Assembly: GCF_019649055.1 (NCBI RefSeq)
Contig: NW_026570256.1
Span: 930,001-994,000, forward strand
Source: Paramacrobiotus metropolitanus
Lineage: Eukaryota > Tardigrada > Eutardigrada > Parachela > Macrobiotidae
Reading direction: 5' to 3'
Length of the DNA: 64,000 nucleotides
The position numbers and the translations under genes were made by a program. The notes beneath the pieces were generated by a model. The model had not been told where the DNA came from and searched no databases. It worked only from the letters and a program-made list of their open reading frames with translations. Of this stretch, positions 11,611-24,600 are shown in pieces. Within the stretch, counting starts at the first letter, position 1, and each line of letters begins with the position of its first letter.

Positions 11611-13673
11611 TTACGGTGGTGCACCCAGATCCACCAGCATCCAAGTGTATAGTGGTCGCAGCTCAGATTGCAGTATCGTATAATGGACATTCGATAAACC
11701 ATCTGTCTCCATTCTCTGTGTGGCGTTTTTGGCTAGTTCCTGACCTTTGGGATTGAATGGATTGCCAGAATCTCTGCCGTGCTTAATCATGGTGTACTGG
11801 CCTATATCGAAGGGCACTCTTCCCGGCTTACCCAGCTTCGTTCGGACCCGCTCGCCCAAGTCATCGTCTTCGGAACCTTTAAACAAAACGACGGTTTCGC
11901 TTTCTGATCGTTTGAAACACTGATTTTGTATTTTGAAAGATAACAGTATAAGATCACCTTCATCGACCCGCTATGTATTTCTGTGTTGTGAACAACGGTA
12001 CTAAATGAGCTTTTTTCAAAAAGTCGTTTACGAATACGAGGATGCGCTTCGTGTTCATGATAACCTAAAAAAGAACTGGCGAGAATAACTGTGTTTCTTG
12101 GCTTTAAATTGCGCTGTTCCCATAGATAATGGCTTGCTTGGTATCGAAAATCCTAATTTTTTTCTAATCTTAATTTTTTCCTATTTAATTTTTATCGAAA
12201 ATCTTTATTTTGTTCTTGCTCTTTTGAGAGATAGATTGTACGATTAAATTCTGAAATGTGCAAGATGCAAGGGTTTGAGTTTAACACAGAAGTCTACGCG
12301 TCGTGTCACTGGACTGCCTTCCCTCGGTGGCTGGCTGTGCCGCACAAGCCGGGCAAGGTGATCCCTTATTCTCGCCAGTTTTTAGGCGATCACGAAGTCG
12401 AAGCGCATCCTCATACCTTCATTCAGTTGCACACAGTGGTTGGTATCTCATGCTTACAATACGTGATCGGATTCATGTTCCTTTCAGTTCTACCATCAAC
12501 CAAAGTGCTGTTGTGCAGCATTATTTAGAATAACTACTTACCCCAGCCCCAGTAGACATTGGAAAACCCATTTATTTGCTGAAAATGTCGACGAGAAACG
12601 AGACAGCTCCACCAAAATAAGTGTCGTAAAACGGCTTGTACTGATTCTTATCCATCACACTGGCTAAAAGAGTCGGTATCGTGGGACAAAAGTATGAATT
12701 ATGGTCGTTTTCCGGTAAAAGATCTACGTCGTGGAAGACAAAACAACTGTAACCGGACAATTTGTTGACCTCTTGGAATCCCGTGTTGAAGAGCTTGCCT
12801 AGGAATTAAGAGCACAAAATGAAACCTTATCGCTAGCAAAAATGCAACCTTATCATCAAAGTCTCACTCACATTAATTTACTAATACTTCCCACTGTTTT
12901 GACCCATCCTACAAACGTTTTCCGATAATAAAGTCATGGCGTTATTGTTTCCTTTACCTCGGTTGAATGTTGCATTTCCACTTTGTTCCGCGACAAAAAT
13001 GGTATAGTCCAGCTGCTGTCGTTGAAGAAACGGGTGGAGATTGTTCAGCAAGATTTCTACAGATCACAATAAAATAATTATAACTACCAAGGCGTTACTT
13101 ACGAGTTACGACGATTTCAGTGAGTGCTCTACCGAAGACAAAAACCAACCTACGCAGATGTTCCGTACGGCTCCGGTATGCCACCAATACCGCCACTTTC
13201 ATTCGACCACGCTGGACACAATGCTTCGGGCGATAGCTGCCGCCATGTTCCACATGCGGATTCTCAGCCACAATTTCCTTGTCAGATTTTATTTCCTGAG
13301 AAATATTTCGTCGACCCATCAACGTACTGGGTTTCGCCTCGCACACCGGTACGCTGCCGGTGGCGCTTATCATATCGCTGTCTCCATAGAACGCAATCAG
13401 TTTGACTGGGCGTTCGGTCCATGCATCAAAGTACCCGGTTCCGTTGCAGAAAAAATTTTTCCTTGAAATAATCACGGGAACGGCGAAATTCGGACACTTT
13501 TGACGAGATCCGTTTATGTGCCACAAGCAGAAGATTGCCAGAAATAATGCGCAACACAACAGGAGCACGGGGAGATTCTTACCAAAACCGGTGCGAATAG
13601 GACAGAAGGAAATGCCATTAGACATGGTGTATCGGTGTGTCGTTGATGACCTTTTTGAAGGCTGCGCTGACAT
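11611..13673 (-). CDS. beta-1,4-galactosyltransferase family protein, copy 1 (one frameshift)
   Basis: Type II Golgi glycosyltransferase of the B4GALT family (CAZy GT7), which transfers galactose or GalNAc from UDP-sugar to GlcNAc or glucose acceptors. Exons are 13154-13673, 12958-13056, 12542-12798 and 11611-11876, with canonical splice sites and matching phases. Visible are a signal anchor (NLPVLLLCCALFLAIF), the N-P-V-x-x-GG-x-Y-x-P motif (NPHVEHGGSYRPKHC), the RTEHL and LQRQQLDY segment, the metal-binding DVD (FHDVDLLPENDHN), WGWG before a splice, and SEDDDLG. The start may be 13625 rather than 13673, because only the second ATG is shared with copy 2. One base is missing in exon 3 near 12594 (257 bases against 258 in copy 2), which breaks the frame just before the WGWG motif. 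That could be a real lesion or a sequencing error. Confidence 0.88.
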
Positions 13674-14125
13674 TAAATTTTAGTTAACACATCACACTCA
13701 GAACAGTGTTCTGCGCAGAAGTTACACGCCCATATACGGGAGGATAATTACTTGTTTTGAGAACTTGAGCGACAGCCCCAAGTGATATAAACCGCAATCT
13801 GGACTGAAATTCACAGAAATATATTCATTTAAAAGCCTTGTTATTCATTTAAAAGCCTTTTTTTAAACGGGTCCAGGAAAAACCTGTGATGCTAATTTCT
13901 TGGTTCTAAACCCCCTTAAAAACGGTCGATCAAAAGGTAATCGCTATCACGCAGTTATTCTATCAGATATAATACACTTCCGTTGCTTGATGATGAGAAA
14001 TCAAAATTTTGTCAGGCGGCTTCCTTGCGTGATTGTCCAAGGCCCGGAAGAAAATGAATAAACTGCTATCAGTGCTGAATCACTGCGGATAAAATGACCT
14101 AATGCTAATGTAATCAACCGGTAGT

Positions 14126-14419
14126 ACGACGTATAATCTTTATTTCAACTTGTACAAGCCAATGCCATTTAAATTTAACTTTACAACCCAATAATTAGAA
14201 CAAGTAAACTCTCGAGAACATCCGACCGTCCCCAGGAAAGAAGCCGCATTTCCGCGCTGAATTTCTACGCTTATACGTTGCCACAAATACTGAGTAGCGC
14301 GCGCTTCTCCTGTTTGCTCTTTGATACGCCGGCCGACTTCACTGATGAACTGACGTGTACTTTCGCCCCAGCTTCCCATAGTTTCGAGGGCCACTGGTTG
14401 GAAAAAATACCGATCAGTG
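14126..14419 (-). mobile_element. 5'-truncated non-LTR retrotransposon fragment
   Basis: The minus-strand ORF reads WGESTRQFISEVGRRI and RISVEIQRGNAASFLGT, the pattern found at the C-terminus of many retroelement polymerases (a W-G-x-x-x-R block then RISxxxQRGNA). The insert is bounded by ACCGGTAGT at 14117-14125 and again at 14420-14428, a 9-bp target-site duplication. The right arm of the inverted duplication holds the uninterrupted site (reverse complement of 61706-61735). The 3' end has AATAAAG but no poly-A tail. Confidence 0.75.
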
Positions 14420-14429
14420 ACCGGTAGTT

Positions 14430-15240
14430 CGTCGATATGTTTTGCAAAGCAGAGATCGGGTCAGACTCAAGCTCGGTGTGAAGGCGAACAGATCGCATTA
14501 GGGAGCAGTGCTTGATAACATAGTTACATTTGTACAAACACCATCTTGCTTTGAAAATTAATCTCGGTACCATTTTCCTTGAACACTCTCCCTGTCTCTC
14601 GCAAAGACAACCTGGCATGAATAACGGTTGCGCTTAGTGCGAAATACAGTATGTACACCGCGGGGGCACAGTTTCAGCGGCTGAACAGATAATCTGAAGT
14701 CCGCTGCCAGCCTGTTGATAACACTCTCACCTGGTCAGTCAAAGCATTAACCGACTGCATAGTGAATAGAAATGTAAACATTTCCATATTTAAACCAAGG
14801 ATGGTGTTGATATTTTCAAGCCACGTTAAATAGTGCCTCCTTCACACAAGTGCGACGTTTGCGACATTTTTGAATGCGATGGGGGAAAATCGTTAGTTTT
14901 ATCGCGAACTTGATACGGTTAGAAACAGGATTTAACTTCTCTCCATTGGGTTTTTGATCACGGACCACGGTGCAGGATTAAGCAACATTCTGATCGCCAT
15001 TTCCCTCCATGCAATGCGTTACATAGATGACCACGCAACTATGCGCACGTAACACGGCAGTAATCAACGAGATTTGCACTTGCAGTTTACATATCTTAGA
15101 CAAACAAAGTTGTTTCGCGCTGTGAGAACATAGGAATTGCCTTGTAATCAATCTTATCTTCCTTGTGACAAACACAATTTCGTCCCAAACCGTCTCACTT
15201 TCTGTTTGTCTCAGTTTTGATTGCTCCATTGTTGAAATTG
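14430..15240 (-). pseudogene. possible decayed gene upstream of galactosyltransferase copy 1
   Basis: The minus strand has several hydrophobic or conserved-looking fragments: MEQSKLRQTESETVWDEIV at 15229, then NINTILGLNMEMFTFLFTMQ near 14800. The same sequence in the other arm (60944-61660) has different stops and indels, so neither arm keeps one frame. It could be a dead membrane-protein gene. Identification is not possible from sequence alone. Confidence 0.3.
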
Positions 15241-15648
15241 AATTTTCTCTCTGTTGGGATTATACTTCGTTTAACATTATGGAATAGGCTGGAATGTTTA
15301 TCTGAGATGTGCTTTCTTTTCCCTGTGGAATAATTGGAAATTTCTGTTGGAGTGTTTACTGTGATTATACAGACTGTAGGCACTTAAATTTTTATTTGAA
15401 CTGTGCATTTTTCATTACTCTGGATTCCCGAGTCGGGAATAATCAGGAATTTGTTTCGGTGACCGTGTGAATTTTGAAATTGAAAGTATTCTGACACCGG
15501 TCGGAATGCGAAAAAAGCCAGTGTACAGTATTATAAAATTACCAGCGTCTGCAGCTGTAATCATTTCTCTCCATCACTTTAATATTAGCTCTCATCTACA
15601 TACAAAACTGGTTAACTTAACACAACTGACAAGTAAAACTCCGAAACA

Positions 15649-18600
15649 TTAAAAAAACGTCCCAAAACAGAAAACACAATCGCAGCCAATTAAAAAACAT
15701 TTACGCCAAGTGAAAGGTGACTTTTTGCGGTCGCCGCCCCGGGGCAGAGATGCGAGGGAGGATGGCTCGCCGTAGCTGTCGCGCGTCTCATCGTAATATA
15801 AACGGAAATTGAGAAACAGCTGGCTGATCAGCGGCAGCAGCGTCGTCGGTCCGCTCGGTTCACGCAGCGACGACGTCTCTAAATTGTCTTCCAGTTTGTT
15901 CAGGAAAGCGTGCAGCGACTGCTGCAGATCCATCTGGAGGGAAAAAAACAGATTTTGTTGTAAACAAAATCAGAAACGATAAATCAGCTACAATTCGAAT
16001 GCCTGAACGACGCACAACTGCTTCGCATGAACTCCGCGGGAAACCTCTAAAATGGACCCGTACACTACGACGCTACACAGCCATCAGCTACAATGTCGCA
16101 GTACAAATCCATTTTAATTTAATTTATTATTCGATTTTAGTTATGCACGGACAATTCTGACTACAGTGATACGCTCGATTTAGAATCATTTGCTTACGAT
16201 TTCGTTGTTGAGTTCCCGCAGCGTTTCCTGCCAGGACTCGTCGGACAGCTGGCCGAATCCCACGACAAAGACACTGGCCTGTTGCAGCAACAACACTGCG
16301 GTGCGCTGCACGAAATGCAGCAACGGCAGAAAATCGGCGCTGGTGGACGCGGATTCCCGGGCGAACACCACGCTGGCCAGCGGAGCCGGATCGACCTGTA
16401 ACCGCGTAACGATTTATACGAGTATACAAAAAAATGCTGCTCCTACAGCACATAATAAACAGTAAGAAATTAATCTCAAACCTTTCCAGCCGAAAAGTAA
16501 AGCTAACATCATAAAAAAATATCATCAGATTTAAATAATAATTACTTTCGGCAGCAGAATCATCTGGAAATCGCCAAACGAAGACTACGCAGCGTTAATA
16601 TTTGGGGAAAACATGCAAGCAAATTCATAGTTTTTTCATTTCCTAAATAAGCAAATGCGAATAACCGCAAGAAAAAAAGTGCAAATTAATTTCTCGTCCT
16701 CCAGATAAAAATTGGGAAATACTGTCTGACCTTTTGGAGGATTTCCACACCCGTGCGGATGATATGGACCAGCGTGCCGAAAGACAATGTCGGCGCCAAT
16801 TCCAAGGAGATCGGACTGCCGAAACTGTAATCGACGATGCTGCGCACCGAACTGGACGGCAGAAGGAATTTCTGAAAAATACACCATGTTATCAGAATAA
16901 AAATAATCAGCCGGAAGATGGCGAAAAATAGATAAAAAATTCGCCATCTCTTCTTGCGCGGAGAATCAACACAACACTCAAATATTCTTCTCTATCGATC
17001 GAAATTTTAGTCTTCCATTTGATTAAAATAAAAGAAAATTAAAAAATAAGGAAAATAAAAGTAAAAATTAAGTAAAAATTTTCTTGTGGGCATGAATAAC
17101 ATGATTCAAACAGAAAACAGTCGAATAAAAAGAAAATAAAAAGGGAAGCAGAAAACAGAAGTAGATAGAAAATAGAAATTATAACAGAAAATAGTCGAAA
17201 TCCACCTGATCAGTGAGCATTTCATACAGTCCAGGCTGATCCACGCCCATAATCTTCAAACAGGACAATCCACAGTTGAGCATCAGCTGGATCAGACGGC
17301 CGGAGAGCAGCGTCGCATCGGCGGTCAACACGTCGGCGAACTTCATCAGCTGATGGCAGACGAGGTGGTACAGACTGGGAATGTGCGTCTGACACACATC
17401 TTTGGCGCTGCTGTTCTTCCCCGGGACCACCACCGCGCCCAGCAGACGGGTGAATAATTCCAGGAAACGCCAGGCAGCCAGCGTCGGCTCACCGCGAAAG
17501 ACATTGATCACCTGCACAAACGACACACTCCTGTTGAATTCAGCTGGGAAAGTTCCTGCTCATCAAATAATTTGCAAAATTCTGTTCGGTAATAAACAAA
17601 TTAAAAACACTTTTCACACTGCATGTGTTTATAAACGAAAAAATTAAGCCATCAAAAATTGTTAAACGGCACTCTGAAAATATTAATGGACATTTGGCAG
17701 GGCAACAGTCAGTTTTACTCACGGTGTTCGCTGTATGGATGCGCTAAAAATATGTTGTTCACAACTTGCGTCGAAAATGGTTCAATTCTACGCAATTCAA
17801 AAAAAAGATACACGTAACGTAAAAGAATCTTAACAAAAAAGTTTAAAATAATTTTTCATAACTTAGTTTTATTTCTCGGGTATTCGATGTTCTCGCTAAC
17901 CACAGCACCATCGCGCTTTCATATTATGCAGAGGAAGATTTTAAGTTTAACCGCTGCACTACCAAATCCTTCGCAATTAAGCGTTGACCGTAGCGATCGT
18001 ATGTGGCCGCAATGAACGGACGCGAAGAAAAACTAACGCTTAAAAACTTTTCCGATGACACCCGAACATTATTTGCCAGATATGAAAAATTCACCAAAAC
18101 AGAGCAAATGGTGTGCAACACAATTTTTTATATCGCTGTTGAAATATCGCAAACAAATGGCAAGATATCACCAGGTTGACTTACATGGGGCATACATCCC
18201 AGCTGCGGCACGATAAACGCATCGGTCTGCGTGTGGCGCTGACGTCCGCTGTGAATGACATTGTAGCTAACAGTCAACCCGGTGAGGTACACGTCCAGCC
18301 ACACCGGCAGCCGCTGTCGCTGTTCCCTGACCAGCACCGTGTCCTCCACGTTCATCTCCGCCGTGTTGCGCTCCACGAACAGCTCCCTCACCGGCGCAAA
18401 CACGCTGGACAACGGTCCGGCAATGCAGGTTAAATAACCGATATCGCGCAGCAACGCCGCCCCGCTGTCGTGCAGCGACAAGTGCAAAAAGAAATCCAGG
18501 AATTTTTGCGCGATGAGCGGATACTTGAGCAACTGTATGAAACGACAAAGAGAGAATCAGGCTGATTTTGATACATTCCCCAGGAAATCTATCAAATTGC

Positions 18601-21600
18601 CAATGACACGCTCGCGCTAAGCACCGAGAAAAACGCAACGAAATAAAGGTAACAACTAACAAGTACTGCATTGCGAAACCTTCGCTGGATTATTGAAATA
18701 TGAATTGTATATTTTAAAAAAACTAATTCACTGAACACTCTCTGAAACCCGTCAGTAATCAGTATAGTGACCAGCAATCACCCGTTGGACGACTGGACGT
18801 CAGCCAGTATTCATTAATACTGAAAGATTCATTAATCGTGCGACTAACACAACTGAATTTGGCCAACAGTGCAGACTACAGAGTAACGTAGTACAGTGGA
18901 AATGATCACATAAAAAAGGAATTTAACGGAGCTTTTGCGTTCCTTCGCAATCCTTGCTTAAAATGGAAACACTTTACGACATTAAGTTTTAGAATCAAGG
19001 AAATGTTTTTTTTCTAAAACTCAAGCTTTTACCGGTATGAGAAATCAGCGTAGGATTTTATTGTAGTTCAATCTGTAGCAGCCCCTTTTATACTGCACAT
19101 ATTTTAATGTAAGGACATTTGTATGCCGTACAAACCTTGAGCATTTCCACGGTTTTCATCAGAATCTTCTCGCACAGACACTCCGACTGGAAGATCTGCA
19201 CCCCTTCGTCCAACCCGTTCAGACTGTTATTCCCCACCAACTTCACGACGGCAACAAGCAAATTCACCTAAAAAGAAACCGGCGAGAGCTCAGAGGACTG
19301 CGAAAAATTTAGTCACCGAATCGTCTACACTGAGATTTATCGTTAAGAATCGTCTACACCACTTTATCCGCAACGAACAAATTAATAATACTTTAACTTA
19401 ATATTCCCACACATAATGTGAAGCCAAGACAGAACTGCGATGTACGGATCAGCGTATCAGCGAAAGAAAAATCCGAAAAATCAGCCATATCGCCGAATTT
19501 TAAATGATAAAAAAGAAGAAATGCAAAATAACAATATAAATTATATTAAACTGAGCAAAAACACCACACTGAACGTAAAAATTAAATAAGAAAAAAACAG
19601 ATTAAAATAAGAACAAAGAATTTACGACAAAAAGTACTTCCGGAATTAAGGAAAAAAAGAGCAACCAAAAAATGATATATGAGTAAGTAAATCATATTAA
19701 AAACTTTTAAATACTATTTCTTACAGCATTTCCCAGCATGTTGCCCATCTCCTCCTCCTCGTCCTTCTCCACACTCCATCGCAGCGTCCAATGCCCGACG
19801 ACGCCCAGCGCCGTCTCGAACAACCCGCGCAGGGGTCGCTTCAGCGCCACGTCCAGCTCCTCCTCCGCATCCAATCCGCCAATGATCCCCAGCATGACGC
19901 TGTCCAGATGCAGGACACTACTGCGCGCCGCGTGACTCCACTGCGCCCCGTCGGCGGCCGAGCAGATGAACTGCGTCAGGTCGTCGGCGATGTGCAAGAC
20001 CGAGAGAAAAAGATCCGTGGTCAGGTGGCGGCGCCACTGTGTCAGCATGCGCAGCAGACCGCGCACGATGGCCGCGCTGAAGAGGCCGGCGGCGGGACTG
20101 GCCAGACTGCGGTTTAACAAAATAAACGTCGGACGGATGATGTTCTGCAAGGTGTCGGCGCTGACGATGCCTCGCAACGACTCCTAAAAACATGAATTAA
20201 CAAATCAAAATTTTAATAAATAAAAGTTATCGCAAAAAATGTAATGTTACTAAAGAAACAGCAATAAATGATCAAGAAGGAAGCAAAGGACACAAAAACA
20301 CTAGAAAATTTGATTACTGTTATTACTTTAATTATTAATACTTTATTATAATTACTTCTTACTTAAACTACTGTATTAATATTTTCGAAAATATTTTAAG
20401 TACGAGGATGAGGAAATCACATAATTATTATTATTACATCTAGTCCGGATAATCCAGTTCACAGCGCAATCGTAGAACATGGGATGTTTCCGTATTAACC
20501 ACAACCACTGTCTGCATTTGTAACTGAAAGTTCTTTCGATCGGATACAAAAAATGCTCAAATGTTTTTATTTATTTAACTTCAATAAAAAAACCAGTGAA
20601 TAAAAACAAAATACATGCAGTACCTGAGTTAAGCACAGCAGATTCACGGCGCACCATGACTCGAAGAAACGCGCCACGATCTTCATCGCAATACTGTCAA
20701 ACGGCCATGCGGCAGCGGCTTGCGCCACATCCCGGTTTAAATGCTGCAGAAATACAAAAACAAATTCTTATTATATACAACACTTTTCGAAAAATTAATG
20801 CAATATTTTTACCGAAAGAATCTTTGGTATTTCGTCGTTGATGTAACTCGTCCAATTTTCCTCTATAAACTGCTTGTCAAACAGCGGCGAATTCAGCTGA
20901 CTGCGCAGACATTCACCGGCAACGAGATCACAGGCGTACACGCAGCATAATTTCTTCTCCCACGGCAACGATGGGCTACTGGCGCTGATCAGCACATCCA
21001 TCACCAATCCCCAAAATTCTCTCCTACAACGAGAAAACACAGCTCCATCTCAGCTTACCTATCTCGCCATCATTATACACTAAGTAACTACATCATTATC
21101 GTAGTGCAGTGGCATACTGCAGCTTTCAGCGTGCAGTACGTATTGCTGCTGACTTCAAAACATTTTGAAAACCTTTAAAATTCCCATACTTTTTGTACAG
21201 ATATTCCGCGAGATCCGTTTTCGAGCTGAACAACTGCAGACAGAAATCCAGTGCGCCCTGCTGGGATTCGTCGCAGGCGGGGTGTTTCAGGACGCTGATG
21301 ACAATGTCCAGCAGACTGCCCAAATGCGGAATATCCAATTCATACTGAAAAAAACAACAGGAACGCTTTTTCATATTAGAATTGCGAAACTGCGTTCCGT
21401 CGCGGCTTATCAGAAAAAAAATGAAAATTATTCATAATTAATAATATTCATTCATAATTAATAACTAAAAAAATGAAAATGAAAAAAAAAAATATTCATA
21501 ATTAATAATATTTATTCATAATTAATAACTAAAAAAAGAAAATTATTCATAATTAATAATATTTCATATTAATAATTATTCATTCATGCACTGGATTGAC

Positions 21601-24600
21601 AAAATTCACAAGAACATATCTGAAGTCTAGGTAATAAAACAACGCCTGTACAAATACACTGTTATTTTCATGGGAAAATTTCAAATTTGAAATTCGAAAA
21701 CCAATTCGAAAACCTTGAAAGAATAGAAAACCTTTTTTCATTCCACTGGCCACTTCCAGTGAAATAACAAAATGAGCAAATTACAAAAAATGAAGTTAGT
21801 GACCCAATAATAATTATTCATTCATGCACTGGATTGACAAAATTCACAAGAACATATCTGGAGTCTAGGTAATAAAACAACGCCTGTACAAATACACTGT
21901 TATTTTCATGAGAAAATTTCAAATTTGAAATTTTATTATACGTGTATTTTTATATCAAATCAATAAAGTAAAAAAGCTATCCGTGCACGATCTCGCTGAT
22001 ACAATGTAAATACAACGCAAAGTGCAAACTGCAAACAGAGACAGCAACCTTTATGAAGCACCCAATGCCATTGTTCTACGAACTTCGTCAACACTAACTG
22101 CAGTTGTACATATTAACAGTACCTTCTTGCTGCCGGCGTCATACTGCAGATTGACCAACACATCCAGCATCCGCGGCTGCCGCGCCTCGCACACCGCCAC
22201 GAACGTCCACATCTGCCGCACCACTTCCGGTCGCGGACACTGCAACAGCCGGAACACGCCCTGGACGAAATCATCGGCGTCCTGCTTGACGACGGACACC
22301 AGGGAAATCCGCTGCAGCACCAGCAGCCGGGTGAGGACGGCCGCGGCCAACTGGACAATCCCGGCATCGCTGGCGTTGTAGACGTAGCGGCACAGCTGCA
22401 GCAGGCCGTGTTTGGGGTGGCGGTACAGTTCGGCGTAGGCGTTGGGCACGCCCACGCTGAGGACCTGCCTGTGCTTCTCCAGGCTGCACAGGGACCGCTC
22501 CAGGGCGGTCAGGGTGTCGACGCGTTCGGGGAGGCGCCGGAGAAGGTGTCGGAAGATGCCGAGGACCAGATGGACAAAGTGGACTTCATCGGAACGTTCA
22601 GACAGAAACACCCTGTTTAAATTATCATTATTTAATATAACTAAATATCTCATCAGTTTATAATTAAAGTCGTATTTAGTTAAAACGCAGATCAGGCCTA
22701 AGCCACGCTCCGGTCTACCAAGTATTTCGTGGGCAACTTATAGGAATATCGTAGTGCGAAGGTTACAGTGAGTGTTTTAGTCTTCGTTCAGTTATCACCC
22801 TTACACTTTACTGTTTCTAAAAAAGCGATAAAAATGTTTTGAATTTATTTTTAACATAAAAGTATTCTAAATATTTTTAATGAATAAGTGTCAATACAAG
22901 AGCGTTGAAAATATTTTTTCTGAAAAACGGTAACAGCAAATCCAAGCCGCACGCACAAATAACCGTAATACAACATCACACGAGTTATTAACTTTAAAAA
23001 AATCACAATTCTAAAAATTTACAGAACAAAATCGTACTGAATCTGAAAAAAATTAATGTTAAATATAATAAAAGTAATATCAGATTTCTGACACAACGGC
23101 ATGCGCGTTACGTACCGCGAGGGAGCGTCGTTGTGGAGGAAGAGATTCAGCAGGCGGCCACCGCGGTTCAACAGCTCCACCAGCGCTTGGCCAGCCGGGC
23201 CTTCGTACAAACAATCCGCGGCCACGTTGCGGATAGTGGCCTCCGTATCCGCCACAGCGCCCAGGGATTCCACGATACTCAGTGCGTACTGCAGAATGGG
23301 GATGCCTACGACGACAACATTGTTGTATATTGTTGAATATTTTGTTGTTGTATATTGAATATTTAAATTTGTTGTTGTTGTTGTTGAATATAATTGTTGC
23401 TAAATATTTAAAAAATTGTTGTTGTTGAATATTTAATTGTTGAACATTGTTGAACATTTAAAACAGACAGACCTAGGTGTTTTTAAAACATTTATTTGAT
23501 TAATCTACCTGCACGCACATTTATTTTTCAATTCTGCTTTATTGTTTTGATGTTTTACTACATTCGTGGTCGTTTACCTTCGGAGAGTTCCTCCAACTGG
23601 ACCACCAACGGAATTCCAATGTTCAAGAGGAAGAGGTTGGCTTGTTGTGTCGTCGCATTCGAGCTACTGCCACCATTTACGTTCTGCAAAAATACAACAC
23701 ATTAAAAAGGAAGCCACAACTAAAGAAGAAAGTAATAAAATAGCCGGTAAAGAAAACAATCAAATAATAACTTAAATTGAAAGACGATACATATCTTGGT
23801 AATAAAAAAAAATGATAAAGTACAGTACGTAAAATCAGAAAAGTGCCGCGTCCTAGACTGCACCGTTGATTGAGCCGTAAATTCAGCAACGCTTACTGAA
23901 GCGTTAGAAGTGACAACATGAAATTTATTACCCGAACAATGCTTTCCATGGCCGATGCTAATTTTCCCAACGTCCGCATAAAATCTTTGGAACTGGAATG
24001 CCTGGCTAATTCCTGCCAGAACGGGGAAAACCACGTGAAATTTCCATTACGAATCCAGTCAGCTTCGGACGCGCCCTGCCGCACCGCCTTCGGGAAGAGG
24101 TTCCGTGCGATGAAGTCCAAATCATTGACAAACTAAAAGAATAATTTCCAAATACTGTAGGTGAATAAGGAAGGCACATAACGGTTCTTAAAGGGATTAT
24201 CGTCCGAACGTTAGATGAAACGAGCATGCTCAGCTTCTAGAAAAAAAATGTTGCAAAATACTTGACATAAAAAATCGATACACTGACAAATAACAATTAT
24301 TATGAAAGATGTTTCGAAAAAAGGAATCACCTCACCCAAAATAACTTCCTACTAACGAAAGTTAGTACTTAAGAAGTAGTATACATCCATGATATTTACC
24401 ACAACGTAATTGTACAGAATCCACTTCACTACGATTTTGTCTTGGTTGATACTATTCATTAGTAAGATCAATTTCGCACAAATTATAATCCACAAATTTC
24501 TGGCTGTCATTTACCAACAAATGTTTTAGAAGGCTTATGATTTTATTGTTATAAAAACGGATAGTACAAACAGCAAGAGCAGACATCGAGAAAATAAGCC

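Larger units (their letters stand above)
11560..15240. repeat. inverted duplication, left arm (minus-oriented)
   Basis: Read on the minus strand from about 15240 down to 11560, this matches the plus strand at 60944-63940 throughout: upstream flank, all four galactosyltransferase exons, and 3' flank. Outside these limits the arms diverge. The left arm carries a 294-bp retrotransposon fragment absent from the right arm. Confidence 0.85.

Noticed and set aside
16190-16465. Plus-strand ORFs across 15.6-28.5 kb
   Set aside because: They are antisense shadows of the NUP188 exons, which join in phase on the minus strand.
18176-18433. Importin or exportin identity for the 15.6-28.4 kb helical protein
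   Set aside because: No importin N-terminal pattern is seen, while the VLVIPANSMGWML / YSVWALIAGHIL segment and total length match Nup188.
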